Both the position numbers and the translations under genes were made by a program. Under the pieces are notes generated by a model, which did not search any database, was not told the origin of the DNA, and saw nothing but the letters and a program-made list of their open reading frames with translations. Shown here one piece after another: positions 39,145 through 42,103 of a stretch of DNA of 42,103 bases. Position 1 is the first letter of the stretch. The number at the start of each line of letters is the position of its first letter. Source of the DNA: a virus; the IMG/VR virus record IMGVR_UViG_3300001533_001301, positions 1 through 42,103 of that record. The stretch is one strand, 5' to 3'.

Positions 39145-39486
39145 ATGCCGTTTACAGATATACTGATTAAAAAAGTTGATAAAAAAGCGCAAGACGGTTC
39201 GTGGTTTGTAAAATTTTACGTTATGAACGACGCAGGAACAAGAGAAGAATTTCTGTGTTATTTTGTGTTTTTGACAGAAGAACAGTCGAAGAATGATAAA
39301 GAATACATGGAACAAATCAACGAGGCGTTTTTGGCAATTCAAAATCGTTTTGCGGCAGAGCAAAGAGGGGACTATGGAAGGCTTTTTTCACGAGAACGTC
39401 AGGAGCGGGACACATGGGCTTGTCAGTTTTTGAACACACCTGTGACGAGTGCAAGAACGACAAATGCAAGAATAGCGTTGGTGTGA
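39145..39486 (+). CDS. hypothetical protein
   Basis: A 113-residue protein. The first 60 residues look like a beta sheet (ILIKKVDKKAQDGSWFVKFYVMND, EFLCYFVFL); a helix follows. The last 25 residues are composed oddly (TPVTSARTTNARIALV) where a second frame carries a better gene, so the true end may have been altered by a frameshift. No family recognised. Confidence 0.5.
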   Translation: MPFTDILIKKVDKKAQDGSWFVKFYVMNDAGTREEFLCYFVFLTEEQSKNDKEYMEQINEAFLAIQNRFAAEQRGDYGRLFSRERQERDTWACQFLNTPVTSARTTNARIALV

Positions 39487-39524
39487 GGAGGAAAATATGT
39501 CAATGGAAGTTCCTCTTGAGATAA
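39414..39524 (+). CDS. 36-residue zinc-ribbon-like peptide
   Basis: Starts MGLSVFEHTCDECKNDKC and has four Cys (C10, C13, C18, C29) plus a basic end, likely a zinc knuckle. AGGAGCGGGACAC provides a plausible ribosome binding site. It overlaps the end of the previous gene in another frame by 73 bases. Confidence 0.5.
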   Translation: MGLSVFEHTCDECKNDKCKNSVGVRRKICQWKFLLR

Positions 39525-39536
39525 AGGAGGATTACA

Positions 39537-39944
39537 ATGGTTAAGCTGGGTAATTATTTCGGAAACAAAGAACCCATGACAACAAGGCACGTCATTGAGC
39601 AGGTGCGCAAGCGGTTCAAGTTTACCGAAAATCAGGCGCTGGGGTTCATTAAAGGTGCAACTCGGCACGGGGAAGTATTTGAGTTATACCTTAACGGAAA
39701 TCATACGACTATTAAAATATTTTACAACAATGGTGTCCTGGTAGTAAAAGGCCGTAAGGTTTTGACGGGGTATCCAAGGACAAGGAAAGAGGTTGAAATA
39801 GCAGAGGCCGAGGCGGGCAGGGAGTCTGTGAACCCCTCTCCAGACACCTCCATTTTATCACACCCTGCCCCCTCGCCTCGCCTGCTTCGCAGGTTAGCAA
39901 GCGAGCCTGTGCGACGGGACGACGGGGGAAAAGAAAAAGGGTAA
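39537..39944 (+). CDS. putative DNA-binding protein with odd C-terminal extension
   Basis: A 135-residue protein. Residues 1-80 look folded, with a possible helix-turn-helix (TTRHVIEQVRKRF, ENQALGFIKGATRHG) then beta strands (HTTIKIFYNNGVLVVKG). Residues after 90 are Pro/Ser/Arg-rich and coincide with nested stem-loops in the DNA, so this tail may be read through an RNA-structured insertion. AAAGGAGG precedes the ATG. Confidence 0.55.
   Translation: MVKLGNYFGNKEPMTTRHVIEQVRKRFKFTENQALGFIKGATRHGEVFELYLNGNHTTIKIFYNNGVLVVKGRKVLTGYPRTRKEVEIAEAEAGRESVNPSPDTSILSHPAPSPRLLRRLASEPVRRDDGGKEKG
39815..39905 (+). other. nested stem-loops in 3' end of the gene
   Basis: Four stems: GGGCAGGG/CCCTGCCC enclosing GTCTG/CAGAC, then CTCGC/GCGAG enclosing CCTGC-TTC-GCAGG. 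The region is GC-rich in an AT-rich phage. It could be a mobile hairpin insertion or a structured RNA element. Confidence 0.5.
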
Positions 39945-39978
39945 GAGGGAAACAAAAAGAAGAAAGGAGGTGCAACAA

Positions 39979-40161
39979 ATGGTGAGAATGCGATTTTTCA
40001 GCACGAAGTCAGACGGTGAAGACGTGGACAAGAAAGTGCGGGATTTCTGTAAGACACGCAGGGTTATAGGAATAAAGACCCTCGTAAAAGACGATTACCG
40101 TTCGTTCAAGGTCCATTACAACACCAGGAAAAGGGCTGACGCCACGCAAAGACCCCAGTAA
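39979..40161 (+). CDS. small basic protein, last gene of right block
   Basis: A 60-residue protein, basic at the end, with a strand-helix-strand pattern (RMRFFST, DKKVRDFCKTRR, IGIKTLVKDDYRSFKVHY). AAAGGAGG lies 8 nt before this ATG. No family recognised. Confidence 0.6.
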   Translation: MVRMRFFSTKSDGEDVDKKVRDFCKTRRVIGIKTLVKDDYRSFKVHYNTRKRADATQRPQ

Positions 40162-40250
40162 GAAGGACCATTTACTTAAACATCACAGAGAGGCAGCTCG
40201 AAGCGAAATTTGCTCGCCGAGTGGGGCGGCGGCCGAAAAACCCCACCTTT
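40162..40250. other. non-coding GC-rich spacer before tRNA
   Basis: A GC-rich stretch (GGGGCGGCGGCCG) that I tested as a tRNA or CDS and could not support. It may be tRNA 5' leader. Confidence 0.35.
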
Positions 40251-40324
40251 TCCAGGGTCGTCCAATGGCAGGACACGTGTCTTTGGCACACGGAACGGTG
40301 GTTCGACCCCACCCCCTGGAACCA
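40251..40324 (+). tRNA. tRNA-Gln (anticodon UUG) with encoded CCA
   Basis: A complete cloverleaf: acceptor TCCAGGG/CCCTGGA (7 bp), D-arm GTCC/GGAC, anticodon stem CGTGT/ACACG with loop CTTTGGC giving anticodon TTG, variable GAAC, T-arm GGTGG/CCACC with TTCGACC, discriminator A and genomic CCA. The weak U1-A72 pair is a known tRNA-Gln trait. It would read CAA (and CAG). Confidence 0.93.
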
Positions 40325-40532
40325 ACCCCGCGCCGCCGTCGCAAATTACACCTTGCTATAACACACTCATCAGAAATTGACCCCCCATAAATCCCAGCAC
40401 GCCGTCGCAACAATAGCCTTTACCCCCTCGGTTTTACTCCCTTATCCTGCAACGTTTTACAACATTTTGCCCCCTTAACCAAAACCCCCCTGTTTATAAC
40501 ACTTTTCCCAAATTTCATGTAATTTTTTTCCT

Positions 40533-40580
40533 GGGGGATACACGTGAGGCTTATTGGGGTCGAGTGTGGGGGGTGTGGGG
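40533..40580 (+). other. G-rich tract with G-quadruplex potential
   Basis: Four runs of at least four G (GGGGG, GGGG, GGGGGG, GGGG) are separated by loops of about 18, 8 and 3 bases. The first loop is long, so a stable quadruplex is possible but not certain. Confidence 0.4.
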
Positions 40581-40609
40581 TCTGCTGTCGGTTTATGTTA
40601 ATAATATGG

Positions 40610-40704
40610 GGTCTTTCTTTCCCTTAAAGACCTATAAGGTATAAGTATTCTGGTATTTGTTTATTATAGCCCGCAGAGAAACGGGCGGTTTCGCAGAATG
40701 AAAC
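40610..40704 (+). other. three consecutive hairpins
   Basis: GGTCTTT/AAAGACC (40610-40632), GCCCG/CGGGC (40669-40686) and GTTTC/GAAAC (40688-40704). The last two are stacked one base apart. This is more structure than I expect by chance in a non-coding AT-rich stretch and may be an RNA element. Confidence 0.4.
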
Positions 40705-40908
40705 AGGTGGATAGCCATGTGAAACTTTGAGGCGCCTCACTAAATAAGAGAAACAGCGACGATTAAAGCACCTTCCAGCCCTGTAAAATATACTGTTTTT
40801 TTGACTGCCTGTCCGTTATGTTTTTTAATAACTATCATTACGACGTGAACCATAACGCCAACCGTCCGCTTTCCTGCCTTCCTCTCCTATCCCTTATATA
40901 TACACTGT

Positions 40909-40968
40909 TAACATTGACCGCCGACACGTCCAGCCGTCTAACATTGACCGCCGACACGTCCAGCCGTC
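40909..40968. repeat. perfect 30-bp tandem duplication
   Basis: Two exact adjacent 30-bp copies, each containing ATTGACCGCCGACACGTCC, followed by a further partial CCAGCGTCCAG. Intergenic, just before the terminator of the leftward amidotransferase gene. Confidence 0.85.
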
Positions 40969-40986
40969 CAGCGTCCAGCCCAAAAT

Positions 40987-41025
40987 AAAAAAGGCAGTCA
41001 AGCACCGTTTAAGCGCCTGACTGCC
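40987..41025 (-). terminator. rho-independent terminator of the leftward amidotransferase gene
   Basis: On the minus strand GGCAGTCA and TGACTGCC form an 8-bp stem (with inner GC pairs) followed by six T. It lies 60 bases beyond the stop of the class II amidotransferase gene. Confidence 0.75.
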
Positions 41026-41040
41026 TGCGTTGCCGTGAAA

Positions 41041-41110
41041 CCCTTCCTTTTTTTATTTTTTATTTTGTAACTTTGCCCTTCCTTTTTTTATTTTTTATTT
41101 TGTAACTTTG
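41041..41110. repeat. perfect 35-bp tandem duplication at the gene end
   Basis: Two identical 35-bp copies of a T-rich sequence. The copy nearer the gene contains its last codons (KLQNKK) and stop; the outer copy repeats them untranslated. This is a duplicated 3' end. Confidence 0.85.
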
Positions 41111-41954
41111 CGTATTCTGTTGCGACACCATCCACTTTCGTCGGCAGTTTCCCGTTTTTTACCCACCTTTTTGGCAAGTCAATATATTGACCGCCGACGT
41201 TAACGCTGACTGTCTTTTTTTCCTCTCCCTTTAATTTTTTTTCTGCCTCTTTGTTCCAGTTGTTCCAGTTGTCCCAGCCTTTTGACGTCGTGATGACTTT
41301 TTCTCGCCTCAGCGTGAATATATATTTTACCCCGTCCGCTGTTAGCTCAAAAACTTTACGATATTTTACAGGTTTCACAGTATTATTGCAATAATACTGT
41401 GAAAGATTATAGCTTAAATCTTTTGAGGCTATGAAACAGCCCCTTGCGGATTTGTGCAAATACATGTTGTTATTGTTATGGACACCGTAAATTTTACCCG
41501 TTGTCCGGTCTAATAACAAGACCGCAAACCCTTCAGACTTTTCGACAGATTTTTTTAATAACGCAGAAATTGAAAAACCTTGCCTATAGTCTTTTGCCAT
41601 TTTCTCAAAAAAGATTTTACTGTCTGATTTTTTGTCATCGTTGCCGTATTTCACAAAAATGCCATTGTGGACGCCGTAAAGAGTATCCGTTATCGCAAAC
41701 GGGTGTATATTTGTGTTGTCAATAACCCCGTCCGTCGCCATGCGTCCATGACAGAGCCCTGTCTTTCCTGCTTCTTTGTTGTTAAGAAGTTTCTTGAAAA
41801 AATTATCTGTGTAAAGTTCTTTAATTTTTATTGTTTCTGACACAACGCCAAGCCCGTCTTTCCCCCCCAAATTATACATTGACGTAATAAGCGACGCCAA
41901 AAATGAAACGCTTTTTTCCTTGTGATGATTTTTCCAGCCGATTAAAAAGCACAT
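41088..41954 (-). CDS. second class II glutamine amidotransferase-like protein
   Basis: A 288-residue protein. Cys2 (MCFLIGW), H69-G-R71-M-A-T, N82-I-H84-P-F, H96-N97-G98 and S110-D111 reproduce the class II glutaminase signature of the left-arm protein. The Arg of the usual RG-x-DG motif is not seen (GKDG near 31-34), so it has diverged or uses different glutamine contacts. The C-terminal 80 residues differ from those of the first copy. AAGGAAGGTGG precedes its ATG. Its own terminator and isolated leftward orientation suggest separate control from the left-arm module. Confidence 0.82.
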   Translation of the reverse strand: MCFLIGWKNHHKEKSVSFLASLITSMYNLGGKDGLGVVSETIKIKELYTDNFFKKLLNNKEAGKTGLCHGRMATDGVIDNTNIHPFAITDTLYGVHNGIFVKYGNDDKKSDSKIFFEKMAKDYRQGFSISALLKKSVEKSEGFAVLLLDRTTGKIYGVHNNNNMYLHKSARGCFIASKDLSYNLSQYYCNNTVKPVKYRKVFELTADGVKYIFTLRREKVITTSKGWDNWNNWNKEAEKKLKGEEKKTVSVNVGGQYIDLPKRWVKNGKLPTKVDGVATEYAKLQNKK

Positions 41955-41980
41955 ATTGCCACCTTCCTTTTTTGTTTTTT

Positions 41981-42103
41981 TTAAGCAAAAATAAATTTTT
42001 CCTTGCTTGTCATTATATCCAGTGTATTGCTTATGCCTCTTTTGATGATAGGATTTTTTTCAACATCCTTTAACATCTTGATTGTTTCAACTAAATTTTT
42101 CCT
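41981..42103 (-). CDS. partial reading frame open at the right edge
   Basis: Forty codons reading NLVETIKMLKDVEKNPIIKR... to KEKFIFA and TAA. It has no start within the window and no obvious ribosome binding site before its internal ATG. It may be the end of a gene beyond the edge. Joined to position 1 as a circle, the frame would close at a TGA near the junction, leaving only a 31-codon internal start. Confidence 0.35.
   Translation of the reverse strand, partial: RKNLVETIKMLKDVEKNPIIKRGISNTLDIMTSKEKFIFA

Larger units (their letters stand above)
40325..40986. other. structured non-coding region
   Basis: No supported gene in about 660 bases. The plus strand changes from C-rich (40370-40510) to G-rich (40533-40580), and holds several hairpins and a 30-bp tandem duplication listed separately. 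This strand switch with repeats and hairpins would suit a replication origin, packaging signal or structured RNA; none can be chosen by eye. Confidence 0.5.

Noticed and set aside
39497-39544. 15-codon frame MSMEVPLEIKEDYNG with a good ribosome binding site
   Set aside because: Too short to support as a gene; it may simply couple translation to the following gene.
40195-40250. Second tRNA next to tRNA-Gln
   Set aside because: The GC-rich stretch does not fold into a cloverleaf and has no T-loop sequence.
42012-42017. TATAAT on the minus strand upstream of the second amidotransferase gene
   Set aside because: No acceptable -35 at 16-18 bp (best match 3 of 6); kept only as a weak possibility.

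Overview
The window looks like most or all of the genome of a tailed double-stranded DNA phage with short-tail (podovirus-like) virion genes. It has large and small terminase, portal, scaffold, HK97-type coat protein, a gp4-like head-tail adaptor, a beta-propeller tail nozzle and a giant ejection-type protein. I see no tape measure, tail tube, sheath, integrase or DNA polymerase. The DNA is AT-rich, ribosome binding sites are strong AGGAGG types, and several promoters match sigma70 exactly, so transcription and translation probably use host machinery. The host is unknown. Three consecutive genes with signal peptides and an N-anchored protein with an outer-membrane-like tail hint at a diderm host; this is inference. 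I place no taxonomic name on it.

Layout. Positions 1-449 are an untranslated leader with a promoter and clustered inverted motifs. From 450 to 12925 a rightward arm carries early genes: small zinc-binding proteins, a stand-alone class II glutamine amidotransferase, a JAB/RadC-type metallo-hydrolase, an amidoligase with its own consensus promoter, a RecT-type annealing protein fused to a SWIM zinc finger, a PD-(D/E)XK nuclease, an HNH protein, a GroES co-chaperonin, a DnaC-like helicase loader and a gamma-glutamylcyclotransferase-like protein. This arm meets the leftward late arm (36312 down to 12912) tail to tail with a 14-base overlap. The late arm reads terminase, membrane/secreted proteins, portal, scaffold, coat, adaptor, nozzle, ejection proteins, holin candidate, endolysin. 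Consensus promoters at 36333-36361, 34068-34096 and 27251-27279 subdivide it. A second rightward block of very small genes runs from 36699 to 40161, followed by a tRNA-Gln(UUG), about 700 bases of structured non-coding DNA, and a leftward second glutamine amidotransferase gene. A reading frame is open at the right edge.

The most interesting content is the set of amide-bond enzymes: two class II glutamine amidotransferases, an amidoligase of the glutamine-synthetase-like fold, a JAMM hydrolase between the first amidotransferase and the amidoligase, and a gamma-glutamylcyclotransferase-like protein. Together they could make, edit and remove a glutamine-derived or peptide amide modification on a phage, host protein or cell-wall target. 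The chemistry is predicted from family membership; the substrate is unknown. Other notable points are the apparent complete absence of GATC from 42 kb, a candidate small RNA between divergent promoters, a 62-bp structured leader repeated before two genes, and a single-base frameshift in an A7 run of a small late gene.
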